From Geosiphon pyriformis (lineage: Eukaryota; Glomeromycota; Glomeromycetes; Archaeosporales; Geosiphonaceae), in the NCBI GenBank assembly GCA_016748015.1, contig JAAOMT010000777.1, positions 4,347-68,346 on the forward strand: a stretch of DNA of 64,000 nucleotides, given 5' to 3'. Numbering within the stretch: the first letter of the stretch is position 1; every line of letters starts with the position of its first letter. Below, piece by piece: positions 25,056 to 37,300 of the stretch. Position numbers and translations under genes: made by a program. Below the pieces are notes generated by a model, which did no database searches, was not told the DNA's origin, and saw nothing but the letters and a program-made list of their open reading frames with translations.

Positions 25056-26032
25056 TATTATCAGAGGTTTTTGGTCTCTTTTCTTAAATGTTGTTAATGC
25101 TTAATTGCTGTGAATTTATGTTTTCTAGAAGTAGTTGAATCTTTAATAACTGAATTTACTCTTTAAATTATCTTCTATAAAATGAACTACTGGACTTATA
25201 AGTAGAATAACCAATTTTGTGCCAATTATTTTATGTAGTTATATTGTAGTAAATAAGAACTTTTTTCCAAAAATTATTTGTCTAAAAGTTCACTAAAATT
25301 GTGTGATTACTTTGTAGTAAAAGTCAACTTTTTTACAAAAATCTTGTCTATAGACTACCCTAATAATTATAATAAGAAAAATAAAAGAAAAAAAAAATGT
25401 AAAAGAATTGAGATTTTGTAAAGGGAATTGTTTTCTGGTTTAAACCTGAAATCATTAACAATTTACTAAAATTGGTAGCTAATCAATTTCAAAATATTAG
25501 TAGGGTTTTCAGAAAATTTCAAGTGCAATTTTTAATTAAGAAATTTGGTTTTCAAGTATTTGATTTTTATTTGATTTTTTTTGAAGAAATAAAGAAGATA
25601 TCTATAGTAAGATAATTCTAATAGAAAATATATTTTCTTGAAGAAAAAAGCTTTTCTTTTATACAACTTGTTGTAGTACTAATCTATGAATTTGAACTTT
25701 TTTTTTGCTATAATTTTGACGAATTAAAGATATATTTTGGTAAATTACAAGTTATTTTGGTGAATTATTTGTAATTTCAGTGAACTATTCATAATTTCAA
25801 TGAATTTCTACAAATTTTAGCGAATTCTTAAATATTACATAGTTTAAGGTATTATATAATTTGATCATCCTATTTTCTATTATACAAATTGGATTATTAA
25901 TTAAATAATAATATTTAATAATTTGATTAAATAATAAATTATAATTTGAAATAATATTAATATATGCTAATTAATAATATGAGTTATAAAAATAATTTCA
26001 TGCTAATTAATGACTAAATTCCATTGATAACA
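25056..26032 (-). repeat. 5' LTR of element A
   Basis: 977 bases. Its start at 26032 reads TGTTATCAATGG on the minus strand, and its end at 25056 is followed by PBS-like TTTGGTGCT. It holds ~20-bp U3 repeats at 25730-25830 and, on the minus strand, GTATAAAAG near 25660, a TATA box. The 41133-42065 copy shows the repeats best. Confidence 0.85.
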
Positions 26033-26342
26033 GCACTTATGTTTTATACTTTAGATTAAATTTTCAATTGTATTTTTTTGAGCAAAAAAATCAGATTTCA
26101 AAGATATTATTTAACATGCACAACAAGAAACTCTTAAAAATTTTTGATTTTTTCTTTGTATTTTTGGCATTCTAATACTAATTTTTTTGATGGCCATTTT
26201 TTTTATTCTATTAATACTTGTTTAATTTTTTTAAGTAATTTTTGAAGTTTTTTATCTAAATATGTTTCTGAGAAGATTATTAATTGTAATTAATTATCTA
26301 ATTCAAAAAAAATATTAAAGCTATTATTAAAAGCAAATATGA
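26033..26342 (-). pseudogene. DDE transposase T2, middle fragment (piece 2 of 3)
   Basis: The minus strand starts inside FAFNN at the B0 junction and includes WPSKKLVLECQKY and the Cys-rich LRVSCCAC, then LKSDFFAQKNTIENLI, matching the region between the second Asp and the catalytic Glu in T1. It ends at KHKC, cut by element A. The left half of the FAF(D)N motif is supplied by the fragment ending at 30249. Confidence 0.75.
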
Positions 26343-27068
26343 TGTTATTTATAGAAATTGGGAATTATAATAAGTAGATAAAATAATCAATCAGAAATAA
26401 ACATAGTAAACAGAAAAATTTCAGAATTTCTTTCAAGAAATTGCAGAATTTCAGAAATCTTATATAATAAAAATTATGTATAATGAGAGTATTAAAAGCA
26501 GAAAAAGTAGTATAAATACTCCAGAATATTTTAAAAAATAGTTTTCTATAACTTAAAATAGAATTATATTTATACTAATAAAATATCTATTATTACCCAA
26601 ATATATATTATTATTATTTGATTAAAAAAATATTAATTATTATTATACTAATAATACTTTATGCTAATAGAATCCAATATTTAATTATATTAAACCAATA
26701 GCTCTTAATCATGACTATTAATGAAATACTAATTTCTTATTTTTTTTATTTTTTTGTTATTATTAATTAATTAAAAAAATTAAGCATTGAGTTATTAATG
26801 TCAAAAATAAGTAAAAAATCTAAAAACAAAAATAAAAAACTTAAGAATAGCTTATTAGAAGGGCATAACTACCAAAATAAACTGGTTACTACACTGAAAA
26901 AAAAATTTATGAAAAAAATTATTAATTGAATCTCTGTTTATTATACAAAAAACTTAACCAAAACCGTTAGACACCAAAACCTTCAGAAATTACTATTATA
27001 TTTAACTATTAAGCACCAAGTTATGGGTTTGTTATTTGTTTAAACACTCTAAATAATTACCTATAATA
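26343..27068 (+). repeat. 5' LTR of B0
   Basis: Aligns with the B4 LTR through the U3 GAATTC-like array (26400-26465, now mostly GAATTT/GAAATT), TATAATAAAAATTATGTATAATG, the TCATGACTATTAATGAAATACTAAT block and TTGAATCTCTGTTTATTATAC. It is shorter than the 885-base B4 LTR. Confidence 0.75.
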
Positions 27069-29195
27069 TTTGGTGCTTTTTATAAGATATAATCTAACAA
27101 AAAACCAGTATTAACAGCAATCATTCAAATCTATATTACTGTTAATGATAAAAACATTATTATCTAAAATACTATTCCAAAATAATCAAAAAAAAGCCAA
27201 ATTATTAAGAATTTATAACAATTTTTTTAAAGAATTTAAATTATGATCAACAATTCTATTAAGACTTTAATCATTACTATTTTAATCAAATTTCAAATTC
27301 ACCAGTAATTGGGCAAATACCAAGTCAAAAAAAAACAGTGATCAGAAAAATAATAATTAAAACCTAATTTCAAATAACTCAGCAGTTCAAACTCCAATTA
27401 TTTAAACTCTATTAAATTTAAACAATCCAAATTCAGCTCCTATTTTTCCAAAAAACTTATCTTTAATTATCTTAATTAATTTACTGCCAATAGCACAAAT
27501 TGTCACTTAGCAATAACTACAATTAAACAAGAAAACACAAAAGCAGTTACTATTTACTTGAAATACTTTTATTAAAATTTGCACTAAATTTAAACATTTA
27601 ATGCTAACTATTTTATAATATTACAAATTTTGAATCAATTTACTCACAGATTACACAGTAATTTGCTACAATGAATATATTTAATGTACCCAAATATTCT
27701 TTAAGATATAGTCACTTATGTTAGAAATTTTGAATTGGCAAAACTCAAAGCCAACTATTTTTAAACCATAAATCTAATTATAAATGAATTATTTGAATTG
27801 AATTCTAAGCTAAAACAATTTAGTAATTTGATTAACCAAAAATTAGAGATACTTAACTAACAATCTAGCAATCTATTAGCTTTTATAATATTGTGAAATC
27901 AAAGAAACTCCAATTGCTTCCAAAATCAATTGTGTTTATTATTAGCAAATCAATTATAATAATAAAAAACACATAATTATCACTACTGTAGTAAACAAAA
28001 ACATCTAAAAATAGACTATAAAACCAGATTAAATAACTAACAATCAGAAAATCAATATAAAAATTCTAATTACTGGTTTTAAACTCTAAATTATATCCAG
28101 AATCAAGAACAATATTAACATCAAATTTCATATCAACCAATAATATAGCAATTTATATATGTACTTCTAATATATTAAGCTTTAGCACTAGTAATTTATT
28201 AACTGTAGCCACAAGTAATCTATTAACTATAGTCATAAGTAATCTATTAACCCCAATAAATTTAAGCACTGTTCTAAAATACTGTGTTAATATTAACTGA
28301 AAATCAAAGACTGAAAATTATGTACACACAATAAAACTGAAAATCGACAATAATAATACACTAACCAATTCTCAGTTTATTGAACCAGTCATCAAAATTA
28401 CAACAATGAAGTTTGGGAAATAAGTACATCCAAAACCCGAATTCTTAAAACTATTTAAGTCTTTTAGTTATCTTAAAAAATGCTCAATTTAACAACCTAG
28501 AACATTCAAAACAATTATTTTTCAATAATATTCTATCAGCAACAGTTACCAAAAATGAGTTACTTACAGTCATATTTTTTTTAAATTAGAAAAAATCACA
28601 ATAATATTTCTATTTAATAGAGCTGCTTTCAATACCAAACTTATTACAGTTATGTACATAGACACTAAAATCAATGACCAATCTATTAAACTAATTTTTG
28701 ATAATAAATTAGCAGACAGTATCATCACATAACAATTTATGAATCAATTAGATTATTGAATTGATTATATTGCTAGTGCCAAAATTATCACAGCCAATAA
28801 AATAACAATAATTCTTATTGATAAAATTAATAACTTTTTTTTTGAAGTCAATGGCATCATTATATTTATTAAGTTTTTGTTATATAAATTACACAATACC
28901 AATTTCTTATTAATAATAACTGACTGTTTAAGACCAATACTGTGCTTAATTAGAACATTTAAGAATTACAGTTTAATCAAAATAATTAACATATTCAAAT
29001 ACCAGCTATATGCAATTAATTTAAAACAACACAATCACAATTATTAATAGAATTTAAGAAAAAAAATCTATTTGGAAAGTCTATTAAGTTTTGTAAACAG
29101 AAAATAATTACAACAAACTACCACTAATCTTTTTTTGAAACAACAAGGAAAAAGAAAAAAAAAGAATAAATTACATAACACTACTACCAAAAAAN
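27069..29195 (+). pseudogene. B0: gag and protease remnants
   Basis: Similarity to B4 is continuous: GAATTTAAATTATGATCA at 27235 (B4 gag GFNSQS), the TAG at 27877 after the AIY codons, the Q/S/T-rich segment near 28190-28260, and the protease at 28560-28930, where LIFDNKLADSIIT stands for LILDSGFAGSIIT. The copy ends at the linker, at the N gap. Frames are full of stops. Confidence 0.7.
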
Positions 29196-29631
29196 NNNNN
29201 NNNNNNNNNNNNNNNNNNNNNNNNNNNNNNNNNNNNNNNNNNNNNNNNNNNNNNNNNNNNNNNNNNNNNNNNNNNNNNNNNNNNNNNNNNNNNNNNNNNN
29301 NNNNNNNNNNNNNNNNNNNNNNNNNNNNNNNNNNNNNNNNNNNNNNNNNNNNNNNNNNNNNNNNNNNNNNNNNNNNNNNNNNNNNNNNNNNNNNNNNNNN
29401 NNNNNNNNNNNNNNNNNNNNNNNNNNNNNNNNNNNNNNNNNNNNNNNNNNNNNNNNNNNNNNNNNNNNNNNNNNNNNNNNNNNNNNNNNNNNNNNNNNNN
29501 NNNNNNNNNNNNNNNNNNNNNNNNNNNNNNNNNNNNNNNNNNNNNNNNNNNNNNNNNNNNNNNNNNNNNNNNNNNNNNNNNNNNNNNNNNNNNNNNNNNN
29601 NNNNNNNNNNNNNNNNNNNNNNNNNNNNNNN
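29196..29631. other. assembly gap (436 N)
   Basis: Runs of N only. Translations across it are meaningless. It falls exactly where the pol region and the start of the 3' LTR of B0 should be. Confidence 1.
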
Positions 29632-30248
29632 TTAAAAGCAAAAAAAGTAATGCAAACACTCCAAAATATTTCAAAAGATAGTTTTTTTATAACTTAAAAT
29701 AGAATTATATTTATACTAATAAAATATTTATTATTACCTAAATTTATATTATCATTACTTAATTAAAAAATATTAATTACTTTCACACTATCAATACTTC
29801 ATGTTAATAGAATTCAAATTTAATTATACTAGACCAAATGCTCTTAATCATGACTATTGACAAAATACTAATTTCTTATTTTATTTTCTTATTTTCTTAT
29901 TTTTTTTTGTTTTTTTTTTGTTTTATTTTTTAGTTGTTATTAATTGATTAAAAAGATTAAGCACTGAGTTATTAACATCAAAAATAATCTGGTAAAAGAT
30001 CTGAAAACAAAGATAAAAAACTTAAAGATAGCTTACCAGAAAAACATAATTGTTAAAATAAACTAGTTACTATACTAAAGAAAAAAATTCATAAAAAAAT
30101 TATTAATTGAATCTCTGTTTATTATACAAAGAACTCAACCAAAATTTTTAGACTCCAAAATCTTCAGAAATTACTATTATACTTAGCTATTAAGCACTAA
30201 GTTATAGATTTGTTATTTGTTTAAACACCCAAATAATTATTTATAACA

Positions 30249-30935
30249 ATAACTATATAATTTGAATATAATTTCTCAAAAATTAAAATTGCTTTACATT
30301 CTACTATCTAATAATTATCTTAATTTATATCAGATTGTAAATAGTATTGTGTCTTTTTTAGTATATTAGAGTAGTTTTCTATATTATTTTGTTATCAATA
30401 TAAATGTTTATTAATTTTAGTTAGAAATTTATTGACCATAATTGATTTTTTATTTCCTTTTTTTCTTAGTGGCAAATTTTTATGCTCAGTCCATATACCA
30501 TACTTGTTATTATTTAAATAAAAAATGCATTTATTATAGACTACAAAAACTCTTTTTTTCTTTCTATTAAGTAAGTTAAGATGTATTTAATTTATAAATT
30601 CACTTTTATACTTTGACATATACTTTTTATGTTCATATAATTTTTCTAAAAAATTTTTTCGAAATTGCAAGACATTATTTCTTTTATGTTCATTATAATA
30701 TAAGTCTTAATAATGTTGTTGAAATAAATAACTAAGAATTTTGAATTATTTTACTATAGTTATAAGACTAATAGTTTTTTTTTTATTATTTCAATATTAG
30801 GAAACAATTTATGCTTAATGAATTTTTTAAATATGGCTAAAATAACATTGAAGTTTTGGTTTTTAATTCAAATATAACATTTTTCTACAATGTCTTTATC
30901 ATTAATTATTCTAATTTTTTTTTAGTGTTTTCTAT
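30249..30935 (-). pseudogene. DDE transposase T2, upstream fragment (piece 1 of 3)
   Basis: The minus strand reads IINDKDIVEKCYI, FKKFIKHKLFPNI, YNEHKRNNVLQFRKNFLEK, then VFVVYNKCIFYLNNNKYGIW and LPLRKKGNKKSIMVNKFLTK, matching T1 in order. The THDE block is degraded to YNKC. It ends at NYIVI, which joins the FAFNN start of the 26342 fragment after removal of one duplicated 4-mer. The N-terminus is cut off by the family A LTR at 30936. Confidence 0.78.
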
Positions 30936-31900
30936 TATTATTAGAGGTTTTTGGTTTCTTTTCTGAAATATTATTAATACTTATTTGTTGTGAATTCACA
31001 TTTTTTGGAAGTATTTGAATCTTTAATAACTGAATTTATTTTTTAATTATTTTCTATAATTTGAACTACTGGACATATAAGTAAAATGGCCAATTTTGTA
31101 TTAGTTACTTTATATAGTTATATTATAATAAATATTAACTCTTTTTTAAAAATTGCTTATTTAGAAGCTTATTAAAAATATGTAGTTATTTTGCTGTAAA
31201 ATTCAACTCTTCTACAAAAATTTTGTTTGTAGACTACTTTAATAATTATACTAAGAAAATAAAAGAAATATAAAAGAAATAAAATTTTGTAAAAGAATTA
31301 TTTTTTTATTTAGACCTGAAGTTACTAATAAATTATTGAAATTAGTAGCTAATTAATTTCAAAATATTAGTTAAGTTTTAGAGAATTTCAAGTATAATTA
31401 TTTTAAGAATTAGTTTTCAAAGTATATTTTTTTTTATTTTGAATTTGTACTGTAAGATAATTTTTGGTAAGATAAATCTAAGAAAAGATATTTCTAAGAA
31501 AAATATCTATGATATAATATATTTTCTCAAAGAAAAAAACTCTTTTTTTATACAACTTGTTATAATACTAGTCTATAAACTTTAACTTTTTTTTGCTATA
31601 ATTTTGACAAATTACAAATTATTTTATCGAATTATTAACTATTTTAGTGAACTATTTATTATTTTGGCAAATTTCTATAAATTTTAATGAATTTTTAAAT
31701 ATTATATAGTTTAGAGTATTGTGTAATTTGATCATCTTAATTTCTATTTGTACAAATTGAGTTATTAATTAAATAATAATATTTAATAATTTGGTTAAAA
31801 TAATAAATAATAAATAAAATAATATTAATATATACTAAATATAATAGGAATTATAAGAGTAATTTTATGCTATTTAATAATTAAAATTCTATTGGTAACA
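30936..31900 (-). repeat. family A LTR (A', 3' LTR)
   Basis: 965 bases aligning with the other A LTRs, from TATTATTAGAGG at 30936 to GGTAACA at 31900 (minus-strand start TGTTACC). U3 repeats lie at about 31610-31690. It interrupts T2 and continues rightwards into A-type body sequence. Confidence 0.8.
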
Positions 31901-32283
31901 TAACTTTTTTCTTAAAACTGAGCTCTATTGAAGTTTAAATATTATCTGTAATTTTGAGATAGTGATTCAAAATTATTAAAGTAATTTGGTTCAAAAATTA
32001 TTAAAATTTTAGTTCAGTAAGCTTTTTATATATTGAATTTTTATTGGTTAAAGTATTAGATTTTGCAGGACATTTTCACAAGTATTGAATAAATTATAGA
32101 GTCTTAAAGCTGCTCTGAGTTTGTAATAAGCATTTGTTAATTCAGCTATTGTTTTGAATTCATTGTGTATTTGCTTTTATATAGCTTCAAAAATAAGATT
32201 GATTGCTTTAAGTTTTAGTTTCTGTTGGTACAGTGTTTTTTCAATTTGGAAATATTGATAATTAGGAATATATTTACTGCTTT
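31901..32283 (-). pseudogene. A': C-terminal extension remnant
   Basis: Colinear with 17202-17540 of element A (GATAGTGATTCAAAATTATT, CAAGTATTGAATAAATTATAGAGTC and so on), so it is the 3' end of an A-type polyprotein. At about 32283 the similarity switches abruptly to family B protease sequence. Confidence 0.65.
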
Positions 32284-34194
32284 TATTAAAACATATTTGA
32301 AAGTTTTGTTATTAGTTTTTTTAGTTCAAAAGAAAATATTGCAATGAACAATTTGTCTTCTATGATATTAATAGATAGAATATTGTTAGTGAGTATTTTC
32401 TTGGTTTTTAAGTTGCTGAATGAATTGTTTGCTAGAAAATTTAAATAGTTCTGAGAATTTGAGTTTTGGGTGTACCCACTTTCCAAATTTTTTGGACATG
32501 ATTCTAATAACTAGTTTAATAAGCTGAAAACTGGTTAGTATATGATTATTGCGAATCTCTAGTTCTGTTATGTCTAAATAATTTTTGGTCTTTGGCTTTT
32601 GTTTAATGTTGACACAGTATTTTGGAGTGGTGTTTGAATTTGTTGGGATTGATAAATTATTTGTGGCTGTAGTTAATATATTATTAATGCTGAAGTTTAA
32701 TAAACTGAAAGTAAGTATATTAATTGTTATATTATTGGAGTATAAAGAGGCTAATACTAATATTGTTCTTAATTTGGAGTGTAATTCATAGTTTGAAATC
32801 TGTAATCAAAGTTTCAATATTAATTTTTTGATTGTTGATTATTGAATTTAAAATGACAATCTGCTTTTAGATAGTCTTGTTTATCACAATAGTAGTAATT
32901 ACACATCTTTTATTGCCATGATTGATTTGTCAATAATAATAGTATTAGATATGACTAATTCTGGAAATAAATAGAATTTTCTTGATTTTTACAATGTTAT
33001 AGAGACTGATAAATACCTTGGTTGTTAGTTAAGTATCCCTCAATTTTCTAATTGATGGCTTTACTAAATTGCATTAATTTGGTATCCAATTCAGATAATC
33101 TGTTCTTTACTAAATTTACAGCTTAGATATAATTGGCTTCAAGTTTAGCTAATTCAAAATTTCGGGTATATATAACTGTATTTTGAAAAGTATTTAAGTG
33201 TATTAGACATACTTATTGTAAAAAATTACTTTAAAATTCATGAATAAATTGGTTTAAAATTTGTGCTGTTGTAAAATAATTAGCTTGAATTATCTAGATT
33301 TAATGCAGATTCCCTTAAAAGTATTTTAAATAAGTGATGACTGTTTTAATATTATCTTGCTTAATGGTATTAAAGCTAGTTAACAGACAATTGATACTAT
33401 TGTTATTACTAAAATATTAAAGAAATATGATTTTAAATGTATCAAAATCTTGAGGTTTGTTTACAAAATTCTAATATTATAAATTGGTAGTGTCTTATAA
33501 AAAATAGAAAATTGCTTAAAAGACTTTGGTGTCATTCTATCTATTGGCTGTAATGATTTTTGCTATATTATTTAGTCATATTTCAGTATTGTTTTCTTTG
33601 CTAGTAAATTTTTCAAGTTTTACAATTAGTATATAGGCTATTAGTATTAGTAATAATAGTAATAGTAATAGTAATTGTTGTTGTTGTTGTGGTTGTTGTT
33701 AAGGTTATTGTTATGCAGTAATTAATACAACTGATAGATTAATAACAATAACTAGAAATAAGTCTTGGTGAATAATAAAAGTAGAGTTTAGATTATTCAG
33801 ATTTTGCAGAGTTTAAACAATCAGAGTTATAATTTCTGGATTAATTAGAATCAAGTTTTGATTATTATTTCTCTGCTTGCTGTTTTTTTTTTTAATTTGG
33901 TATCTTCTTAATAACTAATAGATCCAAAATTTGGTTAAATTGGCAGTAATTAAAGTCCTAATGGTATTGTTGGTTGTAATTTAAATTCTTCAAAAAAATT
34001 GCTATAGGTTTCTAATAATTTTGTTTTTTCTTGATTATTTTGGAATAATACTCTTGCTAATAGTATTTTCGTAGTTAATAGTAATATAAATTCTAATAGT
34101 ATGTAGATAATACTTTTTGGTATATAATAATATAACAGATTAATAGATAAAACAATTTTTAGTTTTTTCTAAATAGATAGTTGTATTTTTTTTT
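32284..34194 (-). pseudogene. family B copy B1: gag to protease, part 1
   Basis: Read on the minus strand this matches B4 gag from just after VTPRKIQPPPWKK to the start of protease. Visible are the TCCAAAATAATCAAG block, a Gln-rich stretch near 33680-33710, the knuckle region CNYYYCDKQDYLKADC (near 32890), and TQNSNSQNYLNFL followed by IEDKLFIAIFSFELKK (32300-32470), matching B3. At the codon that is a stop in B0, B3 and B4, B1 still has CAG (33006-33008). The remainder of gag lies beyond the LINE at 40949-41132. Confidence 0.7.
34183..34194. repeat. target-site duplication of the LINE (left copy)
   Basis: GTATTTTTTTTT at 34183-34194 is repeated at 40949-40960. The B1 gag sequence is continuous if the LINE and one copy are removed. 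The left copy merges with the poly(T) tail, so its exact length (about 9-12 bases) is uncertain. Confidence 0.65.
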
Positions 34195-34207
34195 TTTTTT
34201 TTTTTTT

Positions 34208-34328
34208 ATATTTTAACGAGTGAGGTCCAAACACGACCTAGTGCTATACATCATACAAATGATCTAAACTAGGTGCGAATCATGCACTTTCTACATGTGA
34301 CCAGCCACTCGGGCCAGTCAGGACTACA
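34208..34328 (-). other. LINE 3' UTR
   Basis: About 120 bases between the ORF2 stop (34329-34331) and the poly(A) tail. Remnants of the same sequence occur at 20-115 and 1946-2045. Confidence 0.75.
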
Positions 34329-37300
34329 CTATACACTTATATGCACAGAAACTGAATCTCCAATACCTGAAAAAAATGGACAAAATTTACGAAACCCAAA
34401 ACCAACACCAAATGCCTCAGCCACCCTCAGCAATCTGACCACACCAGCCGAAAGCACCTTAGGCAAACCAGAAACCGAAGCAGGAATGGAGCCATCACTT
34501 GGAATCAAACCATGCTTCTCCATAAACGCTCGGTGTTTGGCCCGGACCAACCAAACATCATCCCGAAATGCTAAACAAAACTCACACACAAAGCTCACAA
34601 TCCTCTTAGCACCCTCCCTAGAATCTTTAAAGACCGAGATAGACTCACGAAACCATTCATCAAAAACAAAACCCTTACACAGAGCAACACTAACTCCAAT
34701 CTCAGAAACACAAGAAGCTAAGACCTGTAAGACACATAAAGAAGAATGAGAAAGGCCAGAAAGAGCCTCCCAAGTTGAAGCATGTGCACCCAACAAATGA
34801 GCATGGCCAACGGCATCTTAAGGACACAAAAAGACATGATCCGAGGTCTCAACATCACCACAAAACAGACAGACCACACTGGGGTAACTCCTGTCATATA
34901 AATGCTTGCACACAGCAACAGGAAGCCGATGATGGAGAGCCTTCATAAAGTAAGTATGACATACTGCCATGCGCATGCTAGTAAAACTGGATGCCAAGTG
35001 AGAATTGGGGTGCCACACCATAAAAGACATAGACCAATTGACATCAGCATGCAAACTATCATTCATAACACAAGAATCCACTCCAATCTCCCAATGAGCT
35101 TGGTGAAACGACCGGAAAACATCACGAACAAAGTGTCTAGAATTACCAGAAACCGCCATGCCACTAGCACATAGAAAACGTTCACTGACTAAATGAGGTA
35201 GGCACCAAGCAGAGCGAGCAGCACACTTGGCAAGCGCATCAGCATGCTCGTTGCCTGAGACACCTGAATGATCTTTCATCTTAACCCAATTCACATCCAA
35301 ATTCTTTTGACGAATGACAGTGGCAATGTAATGACGCTCGATCCAACAGTGGTTCCTGAAATCCGGATGAACCAGCGAAAACTCCGACCTACATGCATCT
35401 AAAGCAGCCTGGCTATCCGAGAACAAGTCAATCAAATGAGAAAAAGGAACACACTCAAGGGCCAAAGCTATGGCCTGCAGTTCCGTCAGAGTAGAAAAAA
35501 CCAAACCAGACACCATAACACTCAAACCCAAGTTAATGTCCTCAAAAAAAGCGGCAGCACCTGCTCTCATGTCAGCAGTGCCCAGACCAGAAAGAGACCC
35601 ATCCGTATACACAGAAAGGCGGGCAGCATCAATGGTTGGCAAAGTGTCACGAATCACACCAAAATTATGAGAAAGACGAATATCAGACACAGTTTGACCA
35701 TCTACCAAAGAAGAACTTGAGGAGAGAGGAACAACACCACCAAGAAAGCGAACAGAAAGATCAAACCAGAAAGGGACTGGGCCACGAGGGTCTAGCCTCT
35801 TCTAGTGTTTAAAGGTACCCCAACTGAAAACATCACCATTACGGTCACGAAGCTGTTCCATGAAAGCAATTCCATAACACCTGAGCGAAGAGATACACTT
35901 GAAAAAACAGGATTCACCAAGAACCAAAGACATAGGAGTACCATACTGACAACAAAAAGCACAATCCAGAGGGCCTCCTAAAGACAAATCACACCCAGAA
36001 AAAATGTGAATCACACCCGCCAAAAAATTATCTGAGGGACTGATACCAACACAAACTGAAAACAGCAAAGGATGATGAGGACGCCAGCTGAGAACCTGGA
36101 GGTCATGAGACCTATGAGAAAACAAGTGACCCAAGACACCAGTAGAATTTGCAAAAGCAACAACGGAGGCCGATTTACTCTCAGCCTGTATCTGTTTGAA
36201 AGTTTTTAAATTGTACAAAGAGGGGTGATAAAGTGCGTCACTGGGGAAATCACATGGCAACCCAGACTTGGACTTTAAGACCTTGCAAACTAGAGCATTC
36301 CATTTACTACAAACACCAACAGAAACAAAACTGAACTGAGTCCTGTAGCTGATGATAGGGAAAAGAACTGCAGACACCAAATATGCACACTGTTTGTCTG
36401 AAATTGCCTTTCTTAAAACAAGATTCGCAAAGAACCGTATATCAGCCTGAGCCTTAGCCAAGCTGGGCTTCGAAAGACCCTCAGAAGACAAAAAAATACC
36501 CAAATAGCGATGAGATTCCCCTCTCTTGGCAATGGAAATAGGTGCACTACTGATAGTCAAATGAGGATCCAGCACCCGGCAATTGATGGAAATGGCCACC
36601 ATTTTGTCATTGTTTATAGAAATATTGTTAAACCTAAAAAACTCGCTAGCAACATCAAGGATGCGTTGTGTAGCAGCTTGGCTGCTACCAACCCAGATAG
36701 TATCATTGACAAAAGTGCCGGCAGTAAGAAATGAAGACAGCTCAGCTCGAGAATCTACCCAGCCAGTTCTTGATATGAAATGAGAATTCAACCTGTAGCC
36801 ATACACACTATCCTGTCTCTTGACCTTACACAAAAGTGAATCATAAAAAATACACCAGAGAAGAGGCGAGAAAACTTCCCCTTGATCCAGCCCATCGTGG
36901 ATACAATACCCATTAGTCAAGCCAAAGTTAGTCATCACTTTGTTGATGTGACCATTGTGAATACTGCCAAAAAATCTAATAAACCTGTCACACATTTTGA
37001 TCCTGACTAGACTCCTCCTAAGATGTTCCCAACCAACTGAGTTATAAGCCTTGTGTATGTCCTGTAAAACCAGTCAAAGTTCACAGTTCTTTTTCAAGGC
37101 ATCCTCAACCACAGAACCAATAGCAAAAATGGGAGATTGAGTCATCGTACCTTTCAAAACCGAAAAATTGTCCCCATGAAAAACATCAAAAGTGCTGCAA
37201 GCCAAAGAGATCCTATCTGAAAGGATCTTGAAGAGAATTTTGCGGGCCATTTCAATTAAAGCTATAGGACAGGTGTTTGTGAGAACTCCCTCCCATTCAT

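Larger units (their letters stand above)
16257..26032 (-). mobile_element. family A Ty3/gypsy retrotransposon, full-length, decayed
   Basis: A 9.8-kb element in minus orientation with two LTRs (25056-26032 upstream, 16257-17201 downstream). LTR ends are TGTTATC...GATAACA with the left copy mutated to TATTAC. The order on the minus strand is LTR, PBS-like TTTGGTGCTTTTC, gag, protease, cysteine-rich linker, dUTPase, RT, RNase H, integrase, C-terminal extension, LTR. It sits inside the T2 transposase. The flanks are ACAC (16253-16256) and GCAC (26033-26036), a 4-bp target-site duplication with one G to A change. Stops and Asp to Asn losses in protease and RT show it is dead. Confidence 0.88.
26343..30248 (+). 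mobile_element. family B retrotransposon copy B0, heavily decayed, with assembly gap
   Basis: 5' LTR 26343-27068 (start TGTTATTTATAG, end ACCTATAATA, then PBS-like TTTGGTGCT). gag-protease follows to about 29195, then an N gap, then the end of the 3' LTR (29632-30248, ending TTATAACA). Flanks are ATGA (26339-26342) and ATAA (30249-30252), a 4-bp duplication with one G to A change. It lies inside the T2 transposase. No RT or integrase sequence is visible, so it is either hidden in the gap or deleted. Confidence 0.8.

Noticed and set aside
29135-29674. Open frames of ~166 residues across the N run
   Set aside because: They consist of undetermined bases.
34183-34207. Long T run as a terminator or homopolymer artefact
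   Set aside because: It abuts the LINE 3' UTR and the target-site duplication, so it is the reverse-strand poly(A) tail.
34273-36783. Plus-strand open frames within the LINE (for example 34273-34749, 34902-35174, 35436-35720)
   Set aside because: Antisense shadows of ORF2, whose minus-strand translation carries clear RT and RNase H motifs.
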